A stretch of 64,000 nt of DNA, from positions 62,001 to 126,000 of the forward strand of contig NZ_FNET01000013.1 of the NCBI RefSeq assembly GCF_900100275.1, written 5' to 3'. Shown piece by piece: positions 24,056 through 33,281 of this stretch. Positions within the stretch are counted from its first letter, which is position 1. Each line of letters begins with the position of its first letter. The notes beneath the pieces were generated by a model that searched no databases, was not told the DNA's origin, and saw nothing but the letters and a program-made list of their open reading frames with translations. This DNA is from Lentzea albidocapillata subsp. violacea. GTDB lineage: Bacteria > Actinomycetota > Actinomycetes > Mycobacteriales > Pseudonocardiaceae. A program made the translations under genes and the position numbers.

Positions 24056-25150
24056 CTACCGAACCCTGACCCCCTTGCCCTTGGCCGCGGCCTTGACCGC
24101 GATCCCCCGCAGGCTCAAGAACTTCAGCCGAGGCTCCCCGAAGTAGTCCCAAGGCCCGGCATCCGCCAACGCCCCCAAAGCCCGGAACTGCCCCACAGCC
24201 TCTTCGAACCGCTGCAGCTCAAGCAAGGCGTAGATCGCATACCCACGGTCGTTCCGAAGCGCATGGGTGTCGGCACCCTCATCCACCAGCCGAGCCAGCA
24301 GCGCGTCCAGGGCACCGGCAACCGCGGGCGACTTCCACACGTCAGGGGAGGTGCCCTCAGCCTCGTAAGCAGCTTGCAGCGGCAGAGACAAAAGCTTGGG
24401 CGCCTTGGCGGCAGCTTCGACCGCGAACGCCAGGGCCAGCTCATCCGACCCGTGCCACTTGCGGCACCAGTACTGCAGGGCCTGCGTGTGTCCGTTGTGG
24501 TGCAGGGGATCGCGCGACATCAGTTCCGCCCAGATCGCGCGGAACTCGTCGTGCTCCACCTGCAGGCCGCGGGCGAGCGTCAGCATCGTGTTCCACGGCG
24601 TCGGGTCGTCGGGCAGCACGGCGGCGGCGATACCGGCTGCCTCGCGGGCCTCGAACAGGACGCGGTGGAAGCCCTCGAACTGTTCGCGGGTCGTCTGGGA
24701 CGAGGTGGCGCTGCCTCGGATGTCCCAGGCGAGGGCGACCAGCGACATCGCGTGCACGACGATCCAGTGCGGGTCGCCTGGGCGGGCGGTCTGCCAGGCG
24801 TCCATCCAGGTGTCGTCTTTGGCGGCGAGGTCGGCCAGGGCCCAGACGACGCGCTGGCGGCGGTCCCAGTCGCCGTGGGTCGACGCGACGAGGTCGGCGG
24901 CGTTCTCCCAGTTGCCGGCTCGGACGTCGTCCTTCACGGCGGCGAGGGCCAGGTCTTCGATCGGCGAGGTGGTGGTCACCTCTGCGTCGGGGACGAGGCC
25001 GTAGCGCTCCGGGTGGGTTTTCGGCAGGACGTACGAAGCCACCACGTCGGCAGGGAGTTCGTCGATCTCCACACCCAGCCGCTTCGCTTCGCGCATCAGG
25101 CGGATGACGGTGATGAGTTCCTTGGGCTTGAACAGAAGTGAGAGCACCAC
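24056..25150 (-). CDS. DUF4034-like helical-repeat protein
   Basis: 364 aa, all helical, with TPR-like stretches. Recognisable blocks: NWENAADLVASTHGDWDRRQ, DDPTPWNTMLTLARGLQVEH, SRDPLHHNGHTQALQYWCRK followed by WHGSDELALAFAVEAAAKAP. The D-P-T-P-W, A-R-G-L-Q and K-W-H-G-S pattern fits DUF4034. It has no signal peptide. GTG at 25150 is preceded by AGGAGA at a good distance; a second GTG follows. It lies 18 nt downstream of the M48 protease gene on the same strand, so the two are an operon and may act together at the membrane (inference). Confidence 0.65.
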   Translation of the reverse strand: MVLSLLFKPKELITVIRLMREAKRLGVEIDELPADVVASYVLPKTHPERYGLVPDAEVTTTSPIEDLALAAVKDDVRAGNWENAADLVASTHGDWDRRQRVVWALADLAAKDDTWMDAWQTARPGDPHWIVVHAMSLVALAWDIRGSATSSQTTREQFEGFHRVLFEAREAAGIAAAVLPDDPTPWNTMLTLARGLQVEHDEFRAIWAELMSRDPLHHNGHTQALQYWCRKWHGSDELALAFAVEAAAKAPKLLSLPLQAAYEAEGTSPDVWKSPAVAGALDALLARLVDEGADTHALRNDRGYAIYALLELQRFEEAVGQFRALGALADAGPWDYFGEPRLKFLSLRGIAVKAAAKGKGVRVR

Positions 25151-25168
25151 GGGGTTTCTCCTGAACGC

Positions 25169-26674
25169 TCAGTGCGCGGGGCGGTAGTCGGGGGCCACAC
25201 CGGCGGTGGCGAGCGCGGCGCGCAGGCCCTCGGTGCTGCCGTGGTCGGCGACCGCGGCGTCCAGGTGTTCGGCCATGTCGAATTCGTGAGAGGAGGTGAC
25301 GAACGTGGTTCGTCCCAGCCAGTCCAGTTCCCAGCGGGCGAGGCCGGCGTCGGAGAACGCCAGTGCCACCAACGCGGACAGTTCGGGCAGCACCTCGCCG
25401 CGGGCCATCTCGCGGCGGGCTCGGGCACCGGCGTCCCTGTTGCCGGGCACGTGAGTGCCGAGGCCGGCGAGGTGTCCCGCGTCCAGCGCGTCGAGCACGG
25501 TGGTCAGTGACGGCGGTTGGTCCATCGCCGCCGCGGACGCCTCCAGCAGCCGTTCGGTGCCGCGCACGACGCGGGCGCGGGCGCCGATGTGGCCGAGCGT
25601 GGCCCAGTCGACGCGTTCCTTCGAGGCGGCGTCGGACACGAGCGTGTTGAGCACGGCGGCGTCGAGCAGCGGCATCGGGTCGGTGAGCAGTTCCAGTGCG
25701 GGGCGGTCGCCCCAGCCCGACTCGGGTTCCAGTGCCATGGCCTCGATCGCGGCGATGCGGTCCCGCAGTGGCGGGTGGGAGTCGTACGGGCCGCGGTCCG
25801 GGTCGTGCGGCTGCTGGCGGATCTCCTCCAGTTCCTCGTGGAGTTCGGGGGAGGTGCGCAGGCGGGCGAAGCCGTCGAAGAAGGTCGTGGGGAGGTAGCC
25901 GAGTTCCCACGCGACGGTGAGGTGGCGGTCGGTGAAGAGGTTCCACGCGGCGTCGATCACCGGCAGTTCGCGCCAGGCGGACGCGGCGGCGGACGAGCCG
26001 GCCAGCGTGGCGGCGACGCGGTCGGCGGCGAACTCCTGCCGGCGGCTGATCGCCCGGGAGACACGGAGGTACAGCTTGGCGTAGCCGCGGAACAGCTTGG
26101 CGATCATGCGCTGGAACCACCGCTCGGCGTTCATGTGGGAACCGGCGCGCAGCATGGCCTCACGGCCGGAGACCACGACACCGGCGAGGCGCGTGTCCTT
26201 GTTGGCGTAGTGCCCGAGTTCGTGGGCGAGCACGGCGATGAGTTGCTTCTCGGTCAAGGAGGTGAGCAGAGGTGCACCGATGAACATCCTGCGTTGGAGG
26301 ACGCGCAGCCCCAGGAAGCGGGTGTCCTCGGCGACTGCGGCGTTCACCGCGGCGACGATCCGGATCTCGTCCGGCGGGCGGGTGCCGACGTCGGCGGCCA
26401 GGCGGCGGACGAGGTCCCAGAGCGCGGGCTGCTGCTCGGGCGTGACGAGGGTGCCCGGCACCTCGTCCCGCGTGCGGCGTTCCAGCGAGATCAGGCCCTT
26501 GACCAGCGCGTACACCACCGGCACGACGAACAGCGCCAGCTTCACGCCGACGAACGGGCGCTCGATCAGGGCGTACGTCTCCAGCGCGAGCAGGCCACCG
26601 ATCAACCCGAAGGCGAGGACGTAGAAACCGACGAGCATCGACACCGAAATGGCAGCACGCAACGAAACACGCAT
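25169..26674 (-). CDS. Membrane M48-family zinc metallopeptidase (HtpX/Ste24-like)
   Basis: 501 aa. Two N-terminal transmembrane helices (SVSMLVGFYVLAFGLIGGLL and GVKLALFVVPVVYALVKGLI) precede the protease domain. Zinc site: H151-E152-L-G-H155, third ligand probably E214 in RRQEFAADRVAA. The S-H-P-P-L-x-x-R-I block of M48 proteases follows. The last 170 residues are a helical extension with no known domain and resemble the partner gene's style. ATG at 26674. Such proteases remove damaged membrane proteins; the operon partner is the DUF4034-like protein. Confidence 0.88.
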   Translation of the reverse strand: MRVSLRAAISVSMLVGFYVLAFGLIGGLLALETYALIERPFVGVKLALFVVPVVYALVKGLISLERRTRDEVPGTLVTPEQQPALWDLVRRLAADVGTRPPDEIRIVAAVNAAVAEDTRFLGLRVLQRRMFIGAPLLTSLTEKQLIAVLAHELGHYANKDTRLAGVVVSGREAMLRAGSHMNAERWFQRMIAKLFRGYAKLYLRVSRAISRRQEFAADRVAATLAGSSAAASAWRELPVIDAAWNLFTDRHLTVAWELGYLPTTFFDGFARLRTSPELHEELEEIRQQPHDPDRGPYDSHPPLRDRIAAIEAMALEPESGWGDRPALELLTDPMPLLDAAVLNTLVSDAASKERVDWATLGHIGARARVVRGTERLLEASAAAMDQPPSLTTVLDALDAGHLAGLGTHVPGNRDAGARARREMARGEVLPELSALVALAFSDAGLARWELDWLGRTTFVTSSHEFDMAEHLDAAVADHGSTEGLRAALATAGVAPDYRPAH

Positions 26675-26941
26675 GAGTAGAGCGACCTTCCCCCAAAGCC
26701 CCCAGCGCCGCCCCCAGATGACGGCAGGACGAAGTGTGCACGAGAACCCGGTCCCGACTCAATCCCGAAAGGCGGCCGGTCGATGCGGCCACGGCGTGTC
26801 AACCAGCCGATCGGCCAGTGCAAGTACCTCTGCGGGATGACATCCGCCTGTGCAGCTCCGGCCTTCAGACGGAGGTGAGGTGACGCTCGGTGTCCCTACG
26901 GTCACTGAGACAACACCTCATCGAGCACTGGAGGTAAACCA

Positions 26942-29900
26942 GTGAGAGCAGGACAGCGAGGTGCCCGCAGGGGGATCACCGCTCTCGCGCTGTCGGCAGG
27001 TCTCGTCACCACGGGAACGATCACGGTGACGGCGGCTGTGGCGCATGCGGAGGAACAGGCATCGGCGGGGCAGGGGGACCGCAGCGTCACGCTGATCACC
27101 GGTGACCGGGTGGAACTGGCCGGCAACCGCGTCGTGCGGGTCGTGCCGGGGCCGGGACGGGGCAGGCTGCCGGTGCGCACCTTCACGCGGGACGGACATC
27201 AGCACGTGGTGCCCGCGGATGCGATCGCGTTGGTGGACAACGGAAAGCTAGACCCGCGGTTGTTCGACGTGACGTCGTTGGCCGAGTTCGGCTACGACGA
27301 CGCACGGCGCAGCAACGTTCCTGTGATCGTGCGGCCGACGGCGGGCGCACGATCGGGCATCACGGCGTTGGCGGTGAAGGGGTCGGTCGACGACCTGGTG
27401 ACCGGCACGGTCGAGAAGTCGGGCAGCGCCTGGGAGTCGCTGCGCGGTGGTGCGGTGGAGAAGGTGTGGCTCGACGGCATCCGGCAGGTGTCGCTCGACC
27501 GCAGCACCAAGCAGATCGGCGCGCCGCAGGCGTGGCAGGCAGGTGTGACGGGCAAGGGCGTGAAGGTCGCGGTGCTCGACACGGGCGTCGACGAGAAGCA
27601 CCCGGATCTGCAGGGCAGGCAGATCGCCGAGAAGAACTTCACCGACTCGCCGGACAACACCGACGAGGTCGGGCACGGCACGCACGTCGCGTCGACCGTC
27701 GCCGGCAAGGGCGAGCAGTACCGCGGTGTCGCGCCGGACGCCGAGATCCTCGACGGCAAGGTCTGCCAGCCGGGCGGCTGCAGCGAGTCGGCGATCCTCG
27801 GTGGCATGCAGTGGGCGGCCGAACAGGGCGCGAGCGTCATCAACATGAGCCTGGGCGGCGGTGACACCCCGGAGATCGACCCGATCGAGCAGGCCGTCAA
27901 CCGGATCTCCCAGGAGACCGGGGCGCTGTTCGTGATCGCGGCGGGCAACTCCGGGCGGCCGGAGACGATCGGCTCGCCCGGTAGCGCGGAGTCCGCGCTG
28001 ACCGTCGGCGCGGTCGACCGCAACGACGGCATCGCGCCGTTCTCCAGCCGTGGCCCGGCCGCGGACGGAGCGGTGAAGCCGGACGTGACCGCGCCCGGCG
28101 TCGGCATCATGGCGGCCGAGGCCGGCACGCAGGGCCACGTCGCGATGGATGGCACGTCGATGGCGACGCCGCACGTCGCGGGAGTTGTCGCGTTGCTCAA
28201 GCAGCAGCACCCGGACTGGACCGGCACACGACTCAAGGCGACCATCATGGCGTCGGCCAAGGCGAACCCGGCCCTGACGGCGTTCGACCAGGGCGCGGGC
28301 CGGGCCGACGTGCCGAAAATGCTGGCGCAGCAGGTGATCGCGGACCCCGCGAACATCAACTTCGGTTTGCAGCAGTGGCCGCACGACGACGACCAGAAGA
28401 TCGTCCGCGAGGTCACCTACCGCAACCCCGGCAAGGAACCCGTCACGCTCGACCTGAGCGCGGACGTCAAGGGACCCGACGGCAAGCCCTCGCCCGCCGG
28501 TCTGTTCACCGTGTCTCCGGCGAGGATCACCGTCCCCGCCGGCGGCGAGGCGAAGGCCACGATCACCGCTGACACCAGGGTGAACGCGACGGACGGCGCC
28601 TACAGCGGTGCGATCGTCGCGTCGAACGGCCTGCGCACACTCGTCAGCGTCAACCGTGAGGTCGAAAGCTACGACACCGCCGTCTCGGTGCTCGGCGCCG
28701 ACGGCAACCCGGCCGAGTCGCACAGCACGTTCTTCGTCAACACGAAGACCGGCAGGTCATATCCGGGACTGGCCAAGAACGCCCGCCTGCCCAAGGGCGA
28801 GTACCTCGTGGACAGCGGTGTCATCACCCCGGACTTCAAGGTCGCGTTCCAGGTGCAGCCGAAGTTCCAGGTGACTGGCAAGGGGTCGATCACGATCGAC
28901 GCGCGCAACGCCAAACCGGTCGCGCTCAAGACCCCGGACGCCGCGGCCAAGAGCATGATCGGCACGGTCGGCTACTCCGTCCCGATCGCGGGAACGACGC
29001 TCGGGCACGGCTGGGCGTTCTTCGGCGGCTTGGCGGGCCAGGTGTCGACGGCGCAGATCGGGCCGGACACGCCAGGCCTCTCCACGACGATCGCCGAGCA
29101 GTTCCAAGGCACGGCACGCGACGAGAAGACCCCGGTCAGCTACCGCCTGATGTACACCGAGAAGGGCATGCCGACCGGGTACGAGCGCACCGCCAGGGCG
29201 AACGAACTCGCCGAGATGACGACGAGCTTCCGCAACGCCGGCAAGGGCCGTCAGCACGGCATCGCCGTGATGCCGAACCCGGTGGACGGCAGCGGCGGCT
29301 TCGGCTGGTTCACGCCGGTGCCGGAAGGCGGTCGCGCGATCGACCACGTCTCGACCGTCACCGGCAAGTGGAGCTGGGTCTACGACCGCGTCGGCCCGGA
29401 CAACAACAACGAGTACACGACCCAGACGCCCACGCGATCCTTCAAGGGCGGCAAGAAGTACTCGCAGACGTTCGGCGCCGCGATCTTCGGCCCGTCCGTG
29501 CCGTCGGCACCTGGTTTCGGCCTGGCCAGGCTGGAAGACCAGATCGCCGTCAGGGTGCCACTCTTCACCGACAGCAACGGCGGCGAGGGCAGGATCAACG
29601 GCGGAACGGCCAGGACCGCGTTGTTCCACAACGGCACCAAGCTCGGCGAGTCGGACCGTCCCGCCGCGGTCTTCGACGTCCCGGCCGGCGAAGGCACCTA
29701 CAGGGCCGAGATGGAACACAGCCGCGCCGCGGAGCTGTCGAAGAAGGTGAGCGGCGCCTGGACCTTCAAGGCCAAGCACACCAACGACATCACGCACCTT
29801 CCGCTCACGGTCGTCCGCTTCCTGCCGAAGCTCGACGACAAGGACACCGCGCATGGCCGCGTGCAACTGGTCCCGCTGAAGGTCGAGCAGGCCCAGAACA

Positions 29901-30100
29901 CACCGAAGATCAAGCGCATCACCGTCGAGGTGTCCTACGACGACGGCGCGACCTGGAAGCGGGCGCACGTCGCCGGCGACAAGGTGGTCCTGCACCACCC
30001 GAAGGGCGCGAAGTCCGCTTCGCTGCGCGCCAAGACGACGGACGCTGCGGGCAACACCGGCGAGGTCACGATCATCAGCGCCTACCAGATCGCAAGCTGA
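26942..30100 (+). CDS. Secreted subtilisin-family serine protease (S8)
   Basis: 1052-aa exported protease. The signal peptide spans about residues 1-36 (GITALALSAGLVTTGTITVT, cleavage after AHA). A prodomain starts SVTLITGDRVELAGNRVVRV. Catalytic triad: D213 in VAVLDTGVDEKHPDL, H245 in GHGTHVAS, S406 in DGTSMATPHVAG. The oxyanion asparagine lies in FVIAAGNSG. About 600 residues after the catalytic domain form beta-rich, Ig-like modules (IVREVTYRNPGKEPVTLDLS, a C-terminal VEVSYDDGATWKRAHVAG). This is the common actinomycete long subtilase. GTG at 26942 follows GGAGGTAAACCA. Confidence 0.93.
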   Translation: MRAGQRGARRGITALALSAGLVTTGTITVTAAVAHAEEQASAGQGDRSVTLITGDRVELAGNRVVRVVPGPGRGRLPVRTFTRDGHQHVVPADAIALVDNGKLDPRLFDVTSLAEFGYDDARRSNVPVIVRPTAGARSGITALAVKGSVDDLVTGTVEKSGSAWESLRGGAVEKVWLDGIRQVSLDRSTKQIGAPQAWQAGVTGKGVKVAVLDTGVDEKHPDLQGRQIAEKNFTDSPDNTDEVGHGTHVASTVAGKGEQYRGVAPDAEILDGKVCQPGGCSESAILGGMQWAAEQGASVINMSLGGGDTPEIDPIEQAVNRISQETGALFVIAAGNSGRPETIGSPGSAESALTVGAVDRNDGIAPFSSRGPAADGAVKPDVTAPGVGIMAAEAGTQGHVAMDGTSMATPHVAGVVALLKQQHPDWTGTRLKATIMASAKANPALTAFDQGAGRADVPKMLAQQVIADPANINFGLQQWPHDDDQKIVREVTYRNPGKEPVTLDLSADVKGPDGKPSPAGLFTVSPARITVPAGGEAKATITADTRVNATDGAYSGAIVASNGLRTLVSVNREVESYDTAVSVLGADGNPAESHSTFFVNTKTGRSYPGLAKNARLPKGEYLVDSGVITPDFKVAFQVQPKFQVTGKGSITIDARNAKPVALKTPDAAAKSMIGTVGYSVPIAGTTLGHGWAFFGGLAGQVSTAQIGPDTPGLSTTIAEQFQGTARDEKTPVSYRLMYTEKGMPTGYERTARANELAEMTTSFRNAGKGRQHGIAVMPNPVDGSGGFGWFTPVPEGGRAIDHVSTVTGKWSWVYDRVGPDNNNEYTTQTPTRSFKGGKKYSQTFGAAIFGPSVPSAPGFGLARLEDQIAVRVPLFTDSNGGEGRINGGTARTALFHNGTKLGESDRPAAVFDVPAGEGTYRAEMEHSRAAELSKKVSGAWTFKAKHTNDITHLPLTVVRFLPKLDDKDTAHGRVQLVPLKVEQAQNTPKIKRITVEVSYDDGATWKRAHVAGDKVVLHHPKGAKSASLRAKTTDAAGNTGEVTIISAYQIAS

Positions 30101-30390
30101 CCGGCCGGGCCTGACGGTCAGAACTGACGGTCAGGCCCCGGCCGTCAGGTCCGGCTGGCACGGGCGCGAGGCTGCCTTGCCGGCACGGACGGCCGGGCAG
30201 CACGGCCGGGCAGCACGGTCAGACTTGACAGCCAAGCTGCCCGCTCCGATCCGACGGTCGGAATGGATGGCCAGGCTGCCCAATCAGAACTGACCGCCAA
30301 GCTGACCGGCCGGGACTGATCGCCAAGCTGATCGGCCGGAACTCACGGCCAACCTGACCGGCCGAACCAGGCGCCCGAATCGACCGGCCA
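30101..30390. repeat. Degenerate short direct repeats after the subtilase gene
   Basis: Units of about 25-27 nt built on AACTGACCGCCAAGCTG plus ACCGGCCGG recur with drift (for example CTGATCGCCAAGCTGATCGG and TCACGGCCAACCTGACCGGC). Shorter CGGCCGGGCAGCA copies lie further 5'. No open frame has a credible start. Origin unknown; slippage-generated sequence between convergent genes is one explanation. Confidence 0.6.
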
Positions 30391-30499
30391 GAAACTGTCA
30401 GACCCGCTGACTAGCATCGGATTCGGGGGATCCACCCTCCGGCCACACAGGGCCCGGGACCCCCCGAATCCGAGCATACTCAGCGGGTCTGACAGTTTC
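30391..30499. terminator. Long inverted repeat between convergent genes
   Basis: Two 43-nt arms (30391-30433 and 30457-30499) pair over 20 bp (GAAACTGTCAGACCCGCTGA), then a 7-nt internal loop, then 12 bp (CGGATTCGGGGG) and 3 bp, closing a 23-nt loop. The outer arm reaches the phoD stop codon. A bidirectional terminator is the simplest reading; a mobile MITE-like element is possible. Confidence 0.65.
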
Positions 30500-32036
30500 A
30501 GGGACGCCGGTACTGCGCAGGCGACCCGGCAGTCGCCGGATCCTCGTAGCTCCCGGCCGTCCCCCGGTCGACGTGGAACGTGGTCAAGGTCGACACCGGC
30601 GACGAGGCGTCCCGCCGGTCCCCGATCACCTTCATGTGCGTGGTGAACCGCTGGGGCGTCACCTCGTACACGTCGTACCCGTACCTGTTGCCCTCGAAGT
30701 ACTTCAGGTGCGGGTTCGCCGCTCCCATCACCGGTCCGTTCGCCGCGTTCCACTCCGGCGAGTACGCGCCCGAGGTGACCGAGTGCGCGGTGAACTCGGT
30801 GCCGATGACCGGTGACGTGACGTCGTCGAAGTCCGGCCTGATGTCGTCGACGAACGCCGAGTGCCAGTCGCCGGTCAGTACGACGAGGTCCTTCATGCCC
30901 TCGGCGGCGACGTGGCCGAGCACTTCCCGGCGTTCTGCCAGGAAGCCGTCCCACTGGTCGGTGAAGTAGTAGCCGCCGCCGGTGCGGGCGAGTTGCGACA
31001 GCATGATCGAGTTGATCCACACCTGCCACGCCTCGCGGGCGCCGGAAATGCCGTCCAGCAACCACTTTTTCTGCTCGGCGCCCAGGATCGTGCCGCCGGG
31101 CAGGTTCTGTGCGGACCGGTACTGCCGCAGGTCGAGCACCGTCAGATCGAGCAACGAACCCCATTGGCGGCGTCGGTGGATCTGTGGTTCGAGAGCGCTC
31201 CCAGAGCGGATCGGCAGGTGCTCGTACCAGGCTTGGTAGGCGGCGGCGCGGCGCTTCACGAACGGTGCTGAGCCGTTGGTGCCGCTGTAGTCGTTCACGA
31301 CCTCGTGGTCGTCCCACGTCAGGTAGAAGGGGTGCGCCGCGTGGGCGTCGCGCAGCGACGGATCGCCCTTGTACAAGGCGTGGCGGCGTCGGTAGTCCGC
31401 AAGGGACAGCACGGCGGGGCCCTCGTGGTCACGCACGTGTGCGCCGCCGACCTGGCCGTGCTCGTAGATGTAGTCGCCCAGGTGCACGACGAAATCCAGC
31501 TTCTCGGCGGCGATGCCGCGGTGTGCGGCGTAGAAGCCGTCGTGGAACGCCTGGCAGTTCGCCGTTGCGAACCTGACGCGAGACACCGGGCCGACAGGGG
31601 CCGTGCGCGTGCGACCGACACGAGAACGCTTGCCCAGAGCCGAGAACTGGTAGTAGTAGGTGCGGCCGGGCCGGAGACCGTGCACGGGCACGTGCACGCT
31701 GTGCCCCAACAGGTTCGACGAAGCGACACTCCCGCATGCCACCCGCGAGCGCATCGTGCGATCGGACGCGACACACCACTCGACCTCGACGATCTCGGGC
31801 AGCGGCTGCTCGAACGCCAGCGGCTCGGGAGCCAGGCGCGTCCACAGGACCACGCTGTCCGGCAACGGGTCCCCGGATCCGAGGCCCAGCGTGAACGGCG
31901 CCGGATCCCACGACGCGCCCAGGTCCAGGGCGGCCGCGTGAGCCTCGGCGGGGGACAGGCCGGCCGACAGCGGCCACACGGTGCCGAGAGCGCCGGCGGC
32001 GGCCGCGGCGCGCAGGAGATCACGTCGGTTCAGCAT
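30498..32036 (-). CDS. phoD: Tat-exported PhoD-family alkaline phosphatase/phosphodiesterase
   Basis: 512 aa. A twin-arginine signal (MLNRRDLLRAAAAAGALGTV) is cleaved near AHA. An N-terminal Fn3-like domain (FTLGLGSGDPLPDSVVLWTR) precedes the metallophosphatase domain: RFATANCQ, DFVVHLGDYIYEHG, YLTWDDHEVVNDYSG, VLTGDWHSAFVDDI. These match PhoD, a calcium/iron phosphodiesterase used to gain phosphate from organic esters or teichoic-acid-type polymers. The ATG at 32036 shares its A with the TGA of the upstream small gene (TGATG), so the two are co-translated. No PHO box was recognised. Confidence 0.92.
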   Translation of the reverse strand: MLNRRDLLRAAAAAGALGTVWPLSAGLSPAEAHAAALDLGASWDPAPFTLGLGSGDPLPDSVVLWTRLAPEPLAFEQPLPEIVEVEWCVASDRTMRSRVACGSVASSNLLGHSVHVPVHGLRPGRTYYYQFSALGKRSRVGRTRTAPVGPVSRVRFATANCQAFHDGFYAAHRGIAAEKLDFVVHLGDYIYEHGQVGGAHVRDHEGPAVLSLADYRRRHALYKGDPSLRDAHAAHPFYLTWDDHEVVNDYSGTNGSAPFVKRRAAAYQAWYEHLPIRSGSALEPQIHRRRQWGSLLDLTVLDLRQYRSAQNLPGGTILGAEQKKWLLDGISGAREAWQVWINSIMLSQLARTGGGYYFTDQWDGFLAERREVLGHVAAEGMKDLVVLTGDWHSAFVDDIRPDFDDVTSPVIGTEFTAHSVTSGAYSPEWNAANGPVMGAANPHLKYFEGNRYGYDVYEVTPQRFTTHMKVIGDRRDASSPVSTLTTFHVDRGTAGSYEDPATAGSPAQYRRP

Positions 32037-32542
32037 CAGCGGCCTCCGACCGTGAACGAGATGTTGTCCGCGTAGCCGTCGTTCGACGTGCCACCACCGG
32101 AACGGGTCAGTTGCAGCGTCACCACGGCGGTGCGGCTGCCCGGTGGCACGGTGCCGCGCGCTGAGCGCTCGAGCAGGCCGGTGCGGCTCGAGCGTTCCTC
32201 CGCCGTCACGGGGCCGAGCACCACCAGACCGCGCGGGGTGCCGCCGGCGTCGAGGAACTCGACCGACAGCCGGGCGCCGTCCTGCTGCGCGGCGTAGCCG
32301 CCGAGCCACGCGGACACCGCGAACTGAGACGACCGGCGCGGCAGTGTCACGCTCTGTCGCAGCGTGCTCAGTGGTGTGTCGCCGCCGCCGAAGAACGACG
32401 AGCCGCGCTGCGCCGGACCGGGATCACCCGGCCCCGGATACCCCTGGCCCGTGTCGTACCGCAGCACGACGGGGGCGCCCGCGACGACGAGCCAGCCGGT
32501 CAGGCCCTGCTCGGCGGCGCCGTTGACGATGAGTTCGGTCAT
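32036..32542 (-). CDS. Small beta-rich protein co-translated with phoD
   Basis: 168 aa from ATG 32542 (MTELIVNGAAEQGLTGWLVV), the start with weak GGATCA upstream; GTG/ATG codons further up give no signal peptide. Composition and blocks (NGAAEQGLTGW, STLRQSVTLPRRSSQFAVSA, SVEFLDAGG, TVPPGSRTAVVTLQLTRSGG, DNISFTVGGR) look like a carbohydrate-binding-type jelly roll (CBM4/9-like N-G-x-x-E-x-G-x-x-G-W pattern). Lack of a visible signal peptide is odd for such a domain. Coupling to phoD suggests a shared role. Confidence 0.6.
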   Translation of the reverse strand: MTELIVNGAAEQGLTGWLVVAGAPVVLRYDTGQGYPGPGDPGPAQRGSSFFGGGDTPLSTLRQSVTLPRRSSQFAVSAWLGGYAAQQDGARLSVEFLDAGGTPRGLVVLGPVTAEERSSRTGLLERSARGTVPPGSRTAVVTLQLTRSGGGTSNDGYADNISFTVGGR

Positions 32543-32823
32543 GCGCTGATCCGAGCAAGCGGGGCTGTCGCGCACGGATCGCGCGGCCGAACCGGGTGTG
32601 AACGGAAGGCCACAAGGGGCTGGAACAGGCCTCACGAAGGCCTCACCACTGCCCCAGGAGGATGATGGTGACAGATCAGACCGTATGAGAGGGCCGACTG
32701 GCTAGTCGCCGGGGCGCGCGGATCGTATCCTGGAAGGTGACGTCCCCAGGGTGGGTCGTCCGCCGGGTTCGGCGGAAACCGAAAACACCCGGCGCCCGCG
32801 ACCGCTGTGCCGGAGGAGGAACG

Positions 32824-33219
32824 ATGCCACTCTCCGAGCACGAGCAGCGACTGCTCGACCAGATCGAGCGCGCGCTCTACGCCGAGGACCCGAAGTTCGC
32901 ATCTACCGTACGGGGCGCCAAGTTGCGGCGGCCGTCCAAGCGACGCCGCGTGCAGGGCATCGTGTTGTTCGTGGTCGGCGTGGCTGCGCTCATCACCGGA
33001 GTGATGCTCCCGCAGCTCTCGGTCGCCAGCATTCCCGTGGTGAGCGTCTTCGGCTTCCTGCTCATGTTCTTCGGTGCGCTCATCACCCTGACGACGTTGC
33101 GTCGCGGTGACCAGGTCGCCGAGGGAGCGCAGGAGGACGGCAAGCCCGCGCGCAGCCGCAGCTCGTTCTCCGAACGGATGGAAGAGCGCTTCCGCCGCCG
33201 CTTCGACGAAGAGAAGTAA
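32824..33219 (+). CDS. DUF3040 membrane protein
   Basis: 131 aa: an N-terminal MPLSEHEQRLLDQIERALYA block typical of DUF3040, a basic stretch (KLRRPSKRRR), two transmembrane helices (GIVLFVVGVAALITGVML and SIPVVSVFGFLLMFFGALIT) and a charged tail (FSERMEERFRRRFDEEK). ATG at 32824 follows GGAGGAACG. DUF3040 genes are commonly found just upstream of mraZ in actinobacteria (Rv2169c), which fits the cluster beginning here. Function unknown. Confidence 0.88.
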   Translation: MPLSEHEQRLLDQIERALYAEDPKFASTVRGAKLRRPSKRRRVQGIVLFVVGVAALITGVMLPQLSVASIPVVSVFGFLLMFFGALITLTTLRRGDQVAEGAQEDGKPARSRSSFSERMEERFRRRFDEEK

Positions 33220-33239
33220 CCGGACCAAGAGGCCTGAAG

Positions 33240-33269
33240 CGAAGGGCCCGCCGCAAGGCGGGCCCTTCG
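33240..33269. terminator. Bidirectional hairpin terminator
   Basis: Thirteen-base-pair perfect stem, GAAGGGCCCGCC (33241-33252) with GGCGGGCCCTTC (33257-33268) plus one C-G pair, GCAA tetraloop, between the convergent DUF3040 and transglutaminase genes. Confidence 0.75.
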
Positions 33270-33281
33270 GCTGTCTCGGAC

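Noticed and set aside
24441..26120. 559-aa minus-strand frame across the M48 and DUF4034-like genes
   Set aside because: Arg/Pro-rich and out of frame with two genes that carry clear family motifs and ribosome sites.
32661..32691. Eight-codon leader ORF (ATG after AGGAGG) upstream of DUF3040
   Set aside because: Too short to judge, with no attenuator-like structure following it.
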